A DNA stretch of 57,572 nt from Terriglobales bacterium (lineage in GTDB: Bacteria > Acidobacteriota > Terriglobia > Terriglobales > Acidobacteriaceae): contig DATHMF010000065.1 in assembly GCA_035487355.1 (NCBI GenBank), positions 1 through 57,572 of the forward strand. The letters are read 5' to 3'. Every line of letters begins with the position of its first letter. The stretch's first letter is position 1. The translations under genes were made by a program, and so were the position numbers. Below the pieces are notes generated by a model. That model worked only from the letters and a program-made list of their open reading frames with translations, did not search any database and was not told the origin of the DNA. Below, in pieces: positions 27,030 to 36,199 of the stretch.

Positions 27030-27536
27030 ATGGCAATCATCAAAGACATTGCCGGGATCGCCAAGGGGATGTCCATTACCTTCCGGGAGATGTTCAAGCC
27101 CACGGTGGTGGAAAACTACCCTGACGGCAAAGGCCCCCTGAGCGGCGCGGTCTTTCAGGAGCGCTTCCGCGGTGTGCACGTGCTGCAACGCGATGAGAAC
27201 GGGCTGGAGAAGTGCGTGGCCTGCTTCCTGTGCGCGGCGGCCTGTCCTTCAAACTGCATTTATATTGAGGCAGCGGAAAATACCGCTGAAAACCGCATCA
27301 GCGGCGCCGAGCGTTACGCCAAGGTCTATAACATTGATTACAACCGCTGCATCTTTTGCGGATACTGCGTAGAGGCGTGCCCTACCGATGCCATTACCCA
27401 CGGGCACGGCTTCGAAATTGCCACCTTTAATGCCACCAACCTGGTCTATCGCAAAGAGCAGATGCTGGCCCCCATGCCAGCACATCAAGGTGACAACGCA
27501 GTCTTCAATTCAGCCGAGCAGATAAGCACAAAATAA
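27030..27536 (+). CDS. nuoI: NADH-quinone oxidoreductase subunit I (two 4Fe-4S ferredoxin domain)
   Basis: 168 residues from ATG 27030; the frame extends to 26961, but homologous proteins begin at the 'IIKDIAGIAKGM' region. Two cluster-binding motifs are visible: CVACFLCAAACP and CIFCGYCVEACP. They carry electrons through clusters N6a/N6b of complex I. The gene stands alone: no other nuo gene is in the window, and metH follows behind a terminator. It may be a second, isolated copy or the only copy displaced from the operon. Confidence 0.9.
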   Translation: MAIIKDIAGIAKGMSITFREMFKPTVVENYPDGKGPLSGAVFQERFRGVHVLQRDENGLEKCVACFLCAAACPSNCIYIEAAENTAENRISGAERYAKVYNIDYNRCIFCGYCVEACPTDAITHGHGFEIATFNATNLVYRKEQMLAPMPAHQGDNAVFNSAEQISTK

Positions 27537-27557
27537 ACAGGATTTCCTGTGTTTGCC

Positions 27558-27588
27558 AGCCGGCTGATAAGCCGGCTTTAATTTTTTA
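27558..27588 (+). terminator. Intrinsic terminator after nuoI
   Basis: AGCCGGCT/AGCCGGCT stem (27558-27565 with 27570-27577) around a GATA loop, followed by TTAATTTTTT. It starts 21 bp after the nuoI stop. Confidence 0.8.
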
Positions 27589-27665
27589 ACCACAAATACG
27601 AGCAAGCCAGGAATGGGAAGTTTCCTGATTAGCCTCTATTTGTTAACTTAATACGAGTAACTTAA

Positions 27666-30600
27666 ATGACCGATTTTCTCAAAACCGTACGCGAGCGCGT
27701 TGTGATTTACGACGGCGCAATGGGAACTTCTATCCAGAAGTACCAACTCAGTTTGGACGATTACTGGGGCAATGAAGGCTGCAGCGAAATCCTAGTGCTC
27801 AGCCGTCCTGATGTCATCAAAGAGATCCATGCCAGCTATCTGCAGGTGGGCGCCGATGTGATTGAAACTAATACTTTCGGCGGAACCCGCATTGTACTGG
27901 GCGAATACAACCTGCAAGCAGACGTAAGGAAGATCAACATTGCGGCAGTGCAATTGGCGCGCGAGGCGGCGCACGCTTTTTCCACGCCCACGCGGCCACG
28001 CTTTGTCGCTGGTTCGATTGGCCCGAGCACCAAACTGCCGTCTTTAGGACACATCAGTTACGACGATATGGCTGCTGCCTTTCTCGAGCAGGCAAGTGCG
28101 CTGATTGAAGGCGGCGTGGATGTACTGTTGGTCGAAACCTGTCAGGACATTCTACAAGCCAAGATCGCATTGGCCGCAGTTGCGGATGCCATGAAGGCGG
28201 CTGGCAAGCGTCTCCCTGTGACCGTGCAGGTCACGCTGCAAGAGAGCGGAGTCATGCTGCTGGGAACAGAGATCAGTGCTGCACTCACGGCGCTTGAGCC
28301 GTTTGATGTGGACGTGATTGGTTTAAACTGCGCCACCGGCCCGCACGAGATGAACGATGCAGTTCGCTATCTCGGCCACAACTCGACTAAACATGTTTCT
28401 GTGTTGCCGAATGCCGGGCTCCCCCACAACGAAGGCGGGCGAGCAGCGTACAAGCTTACTCCGGAAGAACTGGCTGACTATCACAAGCGCTTCATCGAAG
28501 AGTATGGCGTACGCATTGTGGGCGGATGTTGCGGCACTACGCCTGACCACATCCGGGCTGTAGTGGAAGCTTGCGCGAATTTGCAGCCCGCAGCTCGCGA
28601 CGTGAAGCCGACTGCGGCGGCGTCGAGTGCTTATACTTCAATCCCGCTTGATCTTGATCCCAAGCCGCTCATCGTGGCTGAGGAGATGAACACTACCACG
28701 CGGGTCGAGCACTTCCGCAACCTGGTGCGCAGTGAAAATTACGACGAAATCCTGGCATTGGCCAAAAAGCTGGTCAACGAGGGCTCGCACATGCTCGATC
28801 TGTGCTGTGCCATCGTGGGCGAAGACGAAAAAGGATACATGTCGCACGTACTGGAAAAGATCGCCACACGCGTGCCAGCGCCGATCCTCGTGGATTCGAC
28901 TGAAGCCGATGTAATTGAAGAAGGGCTGAAGCGCATTCCAGGCAAGGCGATTATCAACTCTATCAACCTGGAAGACGGCGAAAAGCGCACGTCGAAAGTT
29001 CTGCCCATGGCCAAGCGCTATGGGGCAGCGGTGATTGCCCTGACCATTGATGAGCAGGGCATGGCGCTGACGGCCGAGAAAAAAATTGCCGTCGCTAAGC
29101 GGATATATGATCTGGCGACGAACAAGTATGGCATTCATCCCAGCGATCTGATTTTCGATGCGCTGACCCTGCCGATTTCGACCGGACAGGAAGACTATCG
29201 CACGGCCGGCATCGAGACCTTGAATGCTGTGAAGGGCATTAAGCAGGAGCTGCCTGAGGTCAAGACGATCCTTGGGGTAAGCAACATCTCTTTTGGCTTG
29301 AGTGCTTATTCTCGCCGTGTCCTGAACAGCGTATTCATGCACAATGCTGTGGATTATGGCCTGGATATGGCCATTGTGAATTACAGCAAAATCTATCCGT
29401 TGTATAAGATTCCTGAAGTAGAAGTTGAACTGGCGCGCAAGCTGATCTTTCACGACACCAGCAATGGCGATCCGTTGCAGAAGTACATGGCACACTTTGC
29501 CGGAGTGCAGGGCAATACTGAAGCTGTTGAGGAAGATATCTCGCAGCTTACGGTGGAAGACCGTCTCAAACGCTGCATCATCAACGGTGAGAAGGCCCTG
29601 GGTGACGGAGCGAGCAGAATAGCGCTAGAGCAGATATTGGAAATGGCGCTGGAGAAATATTCTCCACTCGAGATCATCAACAACGTTCTGCTCGACGGCA
29701 TGAAGACTGTGGGCGAGCTCTTTGGCGCCCGCAAGATGCAGTTACCGTCAGTGCTGGATTCCGCCTCAGTAATGAAGCAGGCGGTGGCCTACCTTGAGCC
29801 CAAGATGGAAAAAGTGGAAGGTGGTTCGCAGAAGGGAACTATTGTTCTGGCCACGGTGAAGGGCGATGTGCACGACATCGGCAAGAACCTGGTGGACATC
29901 ATCCTGAGCAACAACGGATACCGCGTGGTGAACCTGGGCATCAAGCAGCCGGCGGATACTATCATCGCTGCCGCGCAACAACATAAGGCAGATGCCATTG
30001 GGCTGAGCGGGTTGCTGGTGAAGTCCACGCTGGAAATGAAATATGTGCTACAGGACCTGCACACCCAGAAGCTTGACTTCCCGGTCATCTGCGGCGGAGC
30101 TGCGCTCACACGCAAATATGTGGAAGATGACCTGCGCCGCGAATACAGCAATGGAGTTTTCTATGCCGATGATGCCTTTGGCGGACTGCACATCATGCAG
30201 GATCTTGTCTCCGCTAACGGAGCACGCGAAGCCCGTCTGACCGAGGGCAAGACCATCAAGAAGTTTGCCCGGGCTGTCGCTGCTTCGACGGATACCGCCG
30301 TCGAGGTTTCCACCACGCCATCAACCGTGGTGCAGCCACTCGCAGAATTGCCTAAGCCAAAATTTTATGGCGTGCACACGCGCAAAGATTTCGACCTGAA
30401 AGAAATCTTCCAATACGTCAACGAACTGGCATTGTTTAAAAACCAATGGCAGTTGAAGACCGCTTCGGCCTCCGACTATGGCCGGTTGGTGGAGGAGAAG
30501 TACCGGCCGATTTTCCTCAAACTTCAGGACGAAATCATTCGCGAAGGATGGTTTGAGCCCAAGGCGGTGTATGGTTACTTTGCCTGCCAGAGCGACGGCA

Positions 30601-31142
30601 ACGATGTCATCCTCTACGAATCGCCGGAGGGCGAGCACGAGATCCAGCGCTTTACGTTCCCGCGCCAGCGTGAAGGACGCAAGTTGTGCATCGCTGACTT
30701 CTTTGCGTCGCGCGCTTCCGGCCGCAAAGATGTCATTGGTCTCTCCTGCGTGACCATCGGTGATCGCGCATCAGAGATCAACAAAAAGCTCTTTGAAGGC
30801 GGCGAGTTTACGCGCTATCTCTATCTCCACGGATTGAGCGTTGAAACCGCCGAAGCCCTCGCTGAGTATCTCCATAAGAAAATTCGAGAAGATCTCGGCA
30901 TCGCGGGCGACGACGCGCCGCGCGTTAGCGACCTGTTCCACCAGAAATATCGCGGATCACGGTATTCGTTTGGATATCCCGCGTGTCCCAATCTGGAAGA
31001 TCAGAGCAAGCTATTTGCGGTATTGCATCCTGAAGAGGCGATTAATGTGCGCCTCACTGATACCTGGCAGCTTGAGCCTGAGCAGTCAACTTCTGCCATT
31101 GTGGTGCATCATCCGCAGGCCAAGTACTTCATGATGAACTAG
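27666..31142 (+). CDS. metH: Cobalamin-dependent methionine synthase
   Basis: Transfers the methyl group of 5-methyl-tetrahydrofolate to homocysteine via cobalamin. The 1158 residues contain all four modules: homocysteine domain (about 1-315) with zinc ligands in 'GLNCATGP' and 'GGCCGTTPDHI'; pterin-binding domain (about 335-600); B12 cap and Rossmann domain (about 625-865) with the cobalt-ligand motif 'DVHDIGKNL'; and the SAM reactivation domain (about 890-1158) with 'RGSRYSFGYPACPNLEDQ'. It is somewhat shorter than the E. coli enzyme (about 1227). No cobalamin or SAM riboswitch was recognised in the 130 bp upstream. Confidence 0.97.
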   Translation: MTDFLKTVRERVVIYDGAMGTSIQKYQLSLDDYWGNEGCSEILVLSRPDVIKEIHASYLQVGADVIETNTFGGTRIVLGEYNLQADVRKINIAAVQLAREAAHAFSTPTRPRFVAGSIGPSTKLPSLGHISYDDMAAAFLEQASALIEGGVDVLLVETCQDILQAKIALAAVADAMKAAGKRLPVTVQVTLQESGVMLLGTEISAALTALEPFDVDVIGLNCATGPHEMNDAVRYLGHNSTKHVSVLPNAGLPHNEGGRAAYKLTPEELADYHKRFIEEYGVRIVGGCCGTTPDHIRAVVEACANLQPAARDVKPTAAASSAYTSIPLDLDPKPLIVAEEMNTTTRVEHFRNLVRSENYDEILALAKKLVNEGSHMLDLCCAIVGEDEKGYMSHVLEKIATRVPAPILVDSTEADVIEEGLKRIPGKAIINSINLEDGEKRTSKVLPMAKRYGAAVIALTIDEQGMALTAEKKIAVAKRIYDLATNKYGIHPSDLIFDALTLPISTGQEDYRTAGIETLNAVKGIKQELPEVKTILGVSNISFGLSAYSRRVLNSVFMHNAVDYGLDMAIVNYSKIYPLYKIPEVEVELARKLIFHDTSNGDPLQKYMAHFAGVQGNTEAVEEDISQLTVEDRLKRCIINGEKALGDGASRIALEQILEMALEKYSPLEIINNVLLDGMKTVGELFGARKMQLPSVLDSASVMKQAVAYLEPKMEKVEGGSQKGTIVLATVKGDVHDIGKNLVDIILSNNGYRVVNLGIKQPADTIIAAAQQHKADAIGLSGLLVKSTLEMKYVLQDLHTQKLDFPVICGGAALTRKYVEDDLRREYSNGVFYADDAFGGLHIMQDLVSANGAREARLTEGKTIKKFARAVAASTDTAVEVSTTPSTVVQPLAELPKPKFYGVHTRKDFDLKEIFQYVNELALFKNQWQLKTASASDYGRLVEEKYRPIFLKLQDEIIREGWFEPKAVYGYFACQSDGNDVILYESPEGEHEIQRFTFPRQREGRKLCIADFFASRASGRKDVIGLSCVTIGDRASEINKKLFEGGEFTRYLYLHGLSVETAEALAEYLHKKIREDLGIAGDDAPRVSDLFHQKYRGSRYSFGYPACPNLEDQSKLFAVLHPEEAINVRLTDTWQLEPEQSTSAIVVHHPQAKYFMMN

Positions 31143-31308
31143 GGATTTCCACCCCGTAAGTGATTGTAAAGAAAAGTAAAGGTGGTATTACTTTGGTAAC
31201 TGGCGTGTTAGCTAATTAGCCAATAGCATGAACTCTTGGTTTTGTGATATTTGATTGCAGCGGGGCTACTCTGAAATCAGCTAAGATGGCCCGTTGGGGG
31301 GGAAAGCT

Positions 31309-31968
31309 GTGCCACTTTTGGGAATCGTTTTCCGCAAGAGAAATCTTGCAAGATGCTGGACTATTGCGAGTGTGCTGGGAGTCGCAGCCATACTTTCTGG
31401 TTGCGGCACTCTCAGCAAAGAAGAAGCAAAGAGTATTCTTTTGGATTCTGATCAAGACCTTCAAAAAGGAATCTATGTGGACTTAGGGTACTTGAACGGA
31501 CATTGCGGCCAGTCGCCAGCGTTACCTAAATATGCGGCGCTGGAAAAAGCGGGATTAATAAGTATCAGAGATACAGGTACCTCTACGGAGGTCCTTACTA
31601 CGTCGAAGGGCGACCGGGTTTTCAAAGAGGTGGGCGCTCATGTGATGGATTCGGCCGACCTCAAATCATTGAACGGCCAGACACGCTGCAACTTTCACAG
31701 TTGGGTGGTTCCGATCGCAACCAAAGAAATGCTGGACCTCACCGTGACCCCGACTGAGAACAACGGCGCCGACGTGGTTTACAACTGGAAGTGGAGCCCG
31801 AATGCGATCGGCGATCATTTCAAGGTCGATAGCGATACGTATCGCTCCTTGAATAGGCATCAGCAAGAAACGCTAAGCGATGGAGATATTCCCCTAGATA
31901 ACAGCTTTCCGCACGCTACCAAGAAGCACTTTTATCACGACGGCAACGGCTGGCACATGGGAAAGTAA
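31309..31968 (+). CDS. Hypothetical lipoprotein
   Basis: About 219 residues if started at GTG 31309, which follows GGGGGGGAAAG; an in-frame TTG at 31294 is also possible. A lipoprotein signal ends in LSGC (about residue 32). The mature part has an N-terminal region resembling short alpha/beta repeats and ends in His/Asn-rich sequence (HATKKHFYHDGNGWHMGK). No known domain is recognised. An envelope location is the only inference; base composition looks slightly lower in GC than the neighbours. Confidence 0.6.
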   Translation: MPLLGIVFRKRNLARCWTIASVLGVAAILSGCGTLSKEEAKSILLDSDQDLQKGIYVDLGYLNGHCGQSPALPKYAALEKAGLISIRDTGTSTEVLTTSKGDRVFKEVGAHVMDSADLKSLNGQTRCNFHSWVVPIATKEMLDLTVTPTENNGADVVYNWKWSPNAIGDHFKVDSDTYRSLNRHQQETLSDGDIPLDNSFPHATKKHFYHDGNGWHMGK

Positions 31969-32238
31969 ACAGCAGGATTTTCGACTTCAGAAGTACGATT
32001 TACGATTTTGCTTTCTCCGCATCTCGGCCTCGTTGCCTGCTAGTACTCGGCTCAGTATTCAGAGCTGAGTGCTCATTTCTTTTTCATACTTCGAAAATCG
32101 TACCTCGTAAATCTTAAATCTCCCTACCCATTCGGGTGATGTGGTCTTTTCTATTTCACGGCATTCTTATTCCTAAGGGCGCAATGATCAAACCAAGTTT
32201 GGTGTTGCGCACCCTCAATTACATCAGGAGTTAAGAAA

Positions 32239-33159
32239 ATGTCAGCAGTCGTTCATCAGCAATGGTCTACCGTATCTGTCGAATTGGCCGCATCCGCGGA
32301 AAAAGCCGGGAGTTCGGTGGTTTGTATTCACTCGCATCACCGGCATGCTTCGAGCGGCGTTGTGTGGCAGAAAGGCGCGATTGTCACAGCGCACCACGCA
32401 TTAGGACGTGGAGAGTTCACGGTTACCGATTCCCAAGGGCGCTCATTCACAGCAGAGTTAGCAGGGCAAGACCCCACCACAGATTTGGCGGTCCTAAAAA
32501 TTCCGGAAGTCGTGGAGATTCCACAAGCCAGTATCGGAGAGACGAAGGAACTAAAAGTTGGTCATTTGGTCCTTGCTTTGGGCCGGACCCGAAGAGGGAA
32601 CCTGGTTGCCAGTTCGGGAATTATCTCCGGTTTAATGGGGCCGTGGCGCACATGGTGGGGTGGAGAAATTGACCAGTTCGTGCGTCCCGATCTGAATCTC
32701 TATGCTGGTTTCTCCGGAGGGCCATTGGTGGATTCCAACGAGCGAGTATTAGGAATTAACACGACGGGCTTGCGGCGCGGCGCGCCTCTCACCATTCCTT
32801 CCAGCACGGTCAGCCGCATTGCGCAGGAACTCGTGAACAAAGGACGTATTGCGCGGCCTTATCTTGGGTTGGCCATGCAGCCCGTACCTCTGCCGCAGGA
32901 GCTGAAGAACAAATTGAATCTTTCAAACAGCAACGGGGCTCTGATTATGCATGTGGAGCCTGACGGGCCGGCGGGGAAAGCCGGACTTTTGCTGGGAGAC
33001 ATCCTGACAGCGATGCGGAGCACTCCTATTGAGGATACTGATGACGTACAGATCCAGCTCGGAAAATCACATGTGGGGGAGTTACTCCCCATATCTGTCA
33101 TACGTGGCGGTCAGCGACTCGAGGTCTCCCTTGAACTCGGCGAGCGGCCTGCGAAATAA
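32239..33159 (+). CDS. HtrA/DegP-like S1C serine protease with PDZ, no signal peptide
   Basis: 306 residues, trypsin-like domain (about 20-200) plus one C-terminal PDZ (about 215-300: GPAGKAGLLLGDILTAM). The catalytic triad is intact: His52 (VTAHHALG), Asp82 (TTDLAVLKI) and Ser159 (GFSGGPLVD). Unlike DegP/DegS, the N-terminus (MSAVVHQQWSTVSVELA) is polar, with no signal or anchor, so a cytoplasmic protease is predicted. The start ATG has CAGGAG 8 bp upstream. A regulator gene follows 25 bp later on the same strand. Confidence 0.85.
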   Translation: MSAVVHQQWSTVSVELAASAEKAGSSVVCIHSHHRHASSGVVWQKGAIVTAHHALGRGEFTVTDSQGRSFTAELAGQDPTTDLAVLKIPEVVEIPQASIGETKELKVGHLVLALGRTRRGNLVASSGIISGLMGPWRTWWGGEIDQFVRPDLNLYAGFSGGPLVDSNERVLGINTTGLRRGAPLTIPSSTVSRIAQELVNKGRIARPYLGLAMQPVPLPQELKNKLNLSNSNGALIMHVEPDGPAGKAGLLLGDILTAMRSTPIEDTDDVQIQLGKSHVGELLPISVIRGGQRLEVSLELGERPAK

Positions 33160-33184
33160 TTCGCTCCCGCAAAGTTCGCCTTCA

Positions 33185-33832
33185 ATGCGAACCCGCACAT
33201 TAGTCATTGCCGGTTCACCGGACAGGCGAACAAGGCTTGAGAAGTTGCTGCGCGGCACGCCTTCCATCGAAGTTGTTGGAGTGTTGCCGGGAGCAGCCGG
33301 CGCCAGTGCTTACATTGAGCACTGGCAGCCGGAGGCGGTCATCATTGATCTTGAACTCAATCCGAGAAATGCTGAGTCGCTGCTGGCTGCGATTGCCAGC
33401 AACTTTCCCGGTCTCGCTGTGATTGTGCTGGCTGAGAATCTCGAAGCGGCCCGCACGACACGAATGTTGCACTCCGGGGTGAGCTCGATCCTGGAACGCG
33501 ACTCATCGCGAGAACAGATTGCGGCTGCCATTCAGGCCGTTACAGAAGAGCTGATTGTGCTGCAACCGCAAATTATGGATAGTCTGCTGGAAAAGAGCGC
33601 AGGCAGCGATGCCGCTGAAACAGAACCACTTCTTGAGGAACTCACACGACGAGAAGTGGAAGTTCTCGGCATGGTGGCGGCGGGATTGGCGAACCGTGAA
33701 ATCGCCTCCCGTCTCGGGGTTTCCGAGCACACCATTAAGTTTCATATCAGTTCGATTTTGGGTAAGCTGGGAGCTTCAAGCCGCACGGAAGCCGTTACCT
33801 GCGGAATCAAGCGGGGGCTGATATTGTTATAA
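33185..33832 (+). CDS. NarL/LuxR-type response regulator with degenerate receiver
   Basis: 215 residues from ATG 33185; frames starting further upstream run into the protease gene and are unlikely. The receiver-like domain (1-120) keeps the phospho-acceptor position (Asp55 in AVIIDLEL). It lacks the acidic pair after strand 1 (VIAGSPDRR), the Thr/Ser (VIVLAEN), and has Arg in place of the invariant Lys (ILERDS). The LuxR helix-turn-helix (about 153-205: LTRREVEVLGMVAAGLANREIA, VSEHTIKFHISSIL) is complete. Phosphorylation-independent DNA binding is inferred. The adjacent HtrA-like protease may regulate it or be its target. Confidence 0.82.
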   Translation: MRTRTLVIAGSPDRRTRLEKLLRGTPSIEVVGVLPGAAGASAYIEHWQPEAVIIDLELNPRNAESLLAAIASNFPGLAVIVLAENLEAARTTRMLHSGVSSILERDSSREQIAAAIQAVTEELIVLQPQIMDSLLEKSAGSDAAETEPLLEELTRREVEVLGMVAAGLANREIASRLGVSEHTIKFHISSILGKLGASSRTEAVTCGIKRGLILL

Positions 33833-33852
33833 AAAATCGTGGGTAGATATCC

Positions 33853-35298
33853 ATGCCAGACACCCTGACTGCGGTCAAGAACACCGGCTACCTTCTCGAC
33901 GGGAAGTTTTGTACCGAAGGTCGCGCCGTCGAAATACGCTCTCCTTACAATCAAAAAGTTGTTGGCGTAGCCGTGTTTGCCGGCCCAAAGCAGGTTGAAG
34001 CGGCAATCGCAGCGGCAGTGCGTGGCTTTGAAGTTACGCGCAAGCTGCCTTCTTTTGAACGTCAGAAGGTATTGCGTGAAGTTGCCCAGCAGATCAGCGC
34101 TCGCCACGAAGAATTCGCCCGCAGTATTGCTCTGGAATCAGGAAAGCCAATCACAACTGCCCGCGCCGAGGTGGATCGTACAGTTTTCACCTTCACGATC
34201 GCTGCCGAGGAAGCCACACGCATTGGCGGTGAATTTCTGCCTCTCGATTTGCAAGAAGCCACCACCGGAAGATGGGGCATAGTCCGCCGTTTTCCTCTTG
34301 GTCCTATTGCAGCGATCACACCGTTTAATTTCCCTCTCAACCTGGTGGCGCATAAAGTCGCCCCCGCCATCGCCGCCGGATGCACTATGGTTTTGAAGCC
34401 GGCTCCACAGACACCGCTTACCGCGCTGCTGCTGGCCGAGGTGGTGCAAAACGCCGGATGGCCGGCGGGCGCGCTGAACGTGTTACCGCTGAGCAATGAA
34501 GATGCGGCACTCCTGGTGCACGACGACCGCTTGCAAATGCTGACTTTTACCGGCAGCTCTGCCGTAGGATGGCAACTCAAGGCACAGGCTGGGAAGAAGC
34601 GGGTAACTTTAGAGCTGGGCGGCAACGCCGGTGTGATTGTTCACTCTGATGCTGATCTGGAGCATGCCGCCGAACGCTGCGCTGCTGGGGGATTCTCCTA
34701 CGCCGGCCAGAGTTGCATTGCGGTGCAGCGCATTTTTGTGCAGCAAAGCGTCTATGAAGAGTTTCTGGAAAAGTTTTTGGCGCATGTACGCAGCTTCAAA
34801 GTCGGCGATCCCATGGATGAAGCCACATTCATCGGGCCGCTGATCCGGGAGCAGGATGCAATCCGCGCGCAGCGATGGATCGAAGAAGCTGTTTCCGCAG
34901 GGGCCAAATTACTGTGCGGCGGCGGCCGCACAGGTTCTCTCATGGAAGCGACCGTGCTTACCCACACACGGCCTGAGATGCGGGTCAACTGCGAAGAGGT
35001 TTTTGCCCCGGTGAAGACGGTCGAACCCTACGGAGATTTCAGTGAGGCGCTGAACGCGATCAATGCCACGCCTTACGGTCTGCAGGCTGGCGTGTTCACG
35101 CGCGATGCGGTGCTTATCTTCCGTGCCTACGATGAGCTGCAGGTCGGGGGCGTGATCGTGGGAGATGTCCCAACCTTTCGTATTGACCATATGCCTTATG
35201 GAGGCGTAAAAGACTCGGGGCTAGGGCGAGAAGGGTTGCGCTACGCTATTGAAGAAATGAGCGAACGCAAGCTGCTGGTCATGAATCTAAAAGAGTAG
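33853..35298 (+). CDS. NAD(P)-dependent aldehyde dehydrogenase
   Basis: 481 residues of the ALDH superfamily. Cofactor and catalytic landmarks are 'TPFNFPLNLVAHKVAPAI', 'LKPAPQTPL', 'FTGSSAVGW', the general base in 'LELGGNAGVIV' and the catalytic Cys in 'YAGQSCIAVQRI' (about 283), with 'EEVFAPV' near the C-terminus. The 'GGNAGVIVHSDADLEHA' stretch resembles lactaldehyde/glyceraldehyde-type ALDHs. The substrate is not determinable. It starts 21 bp after the regulator gene, so it may be cotranscribed. Confidence 0.87.
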   Translation: MPDTLTAVKNTGYLLDGKFCTEGRAVEIRSPYNQKVVGVAVFAGPKQVEAAIAAAVRGFEVTRKLPSFERQKVLREVAQQISARHEEFARSIALESGKPITTARAEVDRTVFTFTIAAEEATRIGGEFLPLDLQEATTGRWGIVRRFPLGPIAAITPFNFPLNLVAHKVAPAIAAGCTMVLKPAPQTPLTALLLAEVVQNAGWPAGALNVLPLSNEDAALLVHDDRLQMLTFTGSSAVGWQLKAQAGKKRVTLELGGNAGVIVHSDADLEHAAERCAAGGFSYAGQSCIAVQRIFVQQSVYEEFLEKFLAHVRSFKVGDPMDEATFIGPLIREQDAIRAQRWIEEAVSAGAKLLCGGGRTGSLMEATVLTHTRPEMRVNCEEVFAPVKTVEPYGDFSEALNAINATPYGLQAGVFTRDAVLIFRAYDELQVGGVIVGDVPTFRIDHMPYGGVKDSGLGREGLRYAIEEMSERKLLVMNLKE

Positions 35299-35458
35299 AA
35301 TCGTAAGGTTAGAAGGTCCCCACTATTCCGTACTGTCAAATAATGTCTTGAACAATTAAGCGCAGAATCAGGGATGTACTGAAGTTAACACTGAAGAATT
35401 CCACCAACAGCAGTCACGCTAACAGCCAAATGCACTGGCTAGAAATGGAGATATGACT

Positions 35459-36019
35459 ATGAAAATTAGGTTTCTCCTGGTTGTATTGGTGTTGTTCATC
35501 TCGGCGGTTTCCACTGCGGCATCGGCGCAGACCCATCCCATCACACCCAAAGCTGTTCAGAATATTGAAAAGCAGGTGCGGCATCAGCTTTTGATGTTGC
35601 CCTACTTTACCGTCTTTGACAATCTCGCATATAAAGTCAATGGATATGATGTGACCTTGTTGGGGCAGGTAACCCGGCCAACCTTGCGTGATGATGCCGA
35701 AAGCGTAGTGAAGCGCATTGAAGGCGTTGGGAAGGTAGATAATCAGATCGAAGTTCTTCCGGTTTCTATCAACGATGACAATCTGCGCCGGGCCCTCTAT
35801 TACGCGATCTACGACTATGCTCCTTTGCAGCGCTATGCCCTGTCACCACAAAAACCCATCCGGATTATCGTTAAGAATGGGCACGTTAACCTGGAAGGAG
35901 TGGTTGACAGTGAAATGGATAAAACCCTGGCGGGCGTGCGTGCAAACGGAGTGCCCGGGGTCTTTTCGGTCACCAACAATCTGCTGGCGCCTCCCAAAAA
36001 GGCGAAAAAGAAGAGTTGA
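35459..36019 (+). CDS. Secreted double-BON-domain protein
   Basis: 186 residues from ATG 35459; GGAG at 35447-35450 lies 8 bp before it but only 2 bp before an alternative ATG at 35453. A signal peptide (LLVVLVLFISAVSTAASAQ) is followed by two BON-type repeats (about 40-100: VTLLGQVTRPTLRDDAESVV, and 110-170: HVNLEGVVDSEMDK). BON domains bind phospholipid or stabilise the envelope under stress. The Lys-rich C-terminus (PPKKAKKKS) is notable. Confidence 0.8.
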   Translation: MKIRFLLVVLVLFISAVSTAASAQTHPITPKAVQNIEKQVRHQLLMLPYFTVFDNLAYKVNGYDVTLLGQVTRPTLRDDAESVVKRIEGVGKVDNQIEVLPVSINDDNLRRALYYAIYDYAPLQRYALSPQKPIRIIVKNGHVNLEGVVDSEMDKTLAGVRANGVPGVFSVTNNLLAPPKKAKKKS

Positions 36020-36199
36020 TGACTGAAAGCTGAACGGAACAAAAAATTGATTGCAAATGCCGAAACATTTCGGCTGGTCGAGCATCGCATGGGTTAGAGG
36101 CAGAATTTTCAGGTGCTTCGGCCCCTAACATTAATTTAATGTGTCCACGTGTAGTATTGAGCAGGGCTTTTTTGCAGGCTGTACCCCCAGGAGAGAGCT

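Noticed and set aside
27537..27665. Cobalamin or SAM riboswitch upstream of metH
   Set aside because: Only about 75 bp remain after the nuoI terminator and no conserved riboswitch core was recognised.
36059..36074. GCCGAAA/TTTCGGC hairpin after the BON gene as terminator
   Set aside because: Short loop and no T run follow it.
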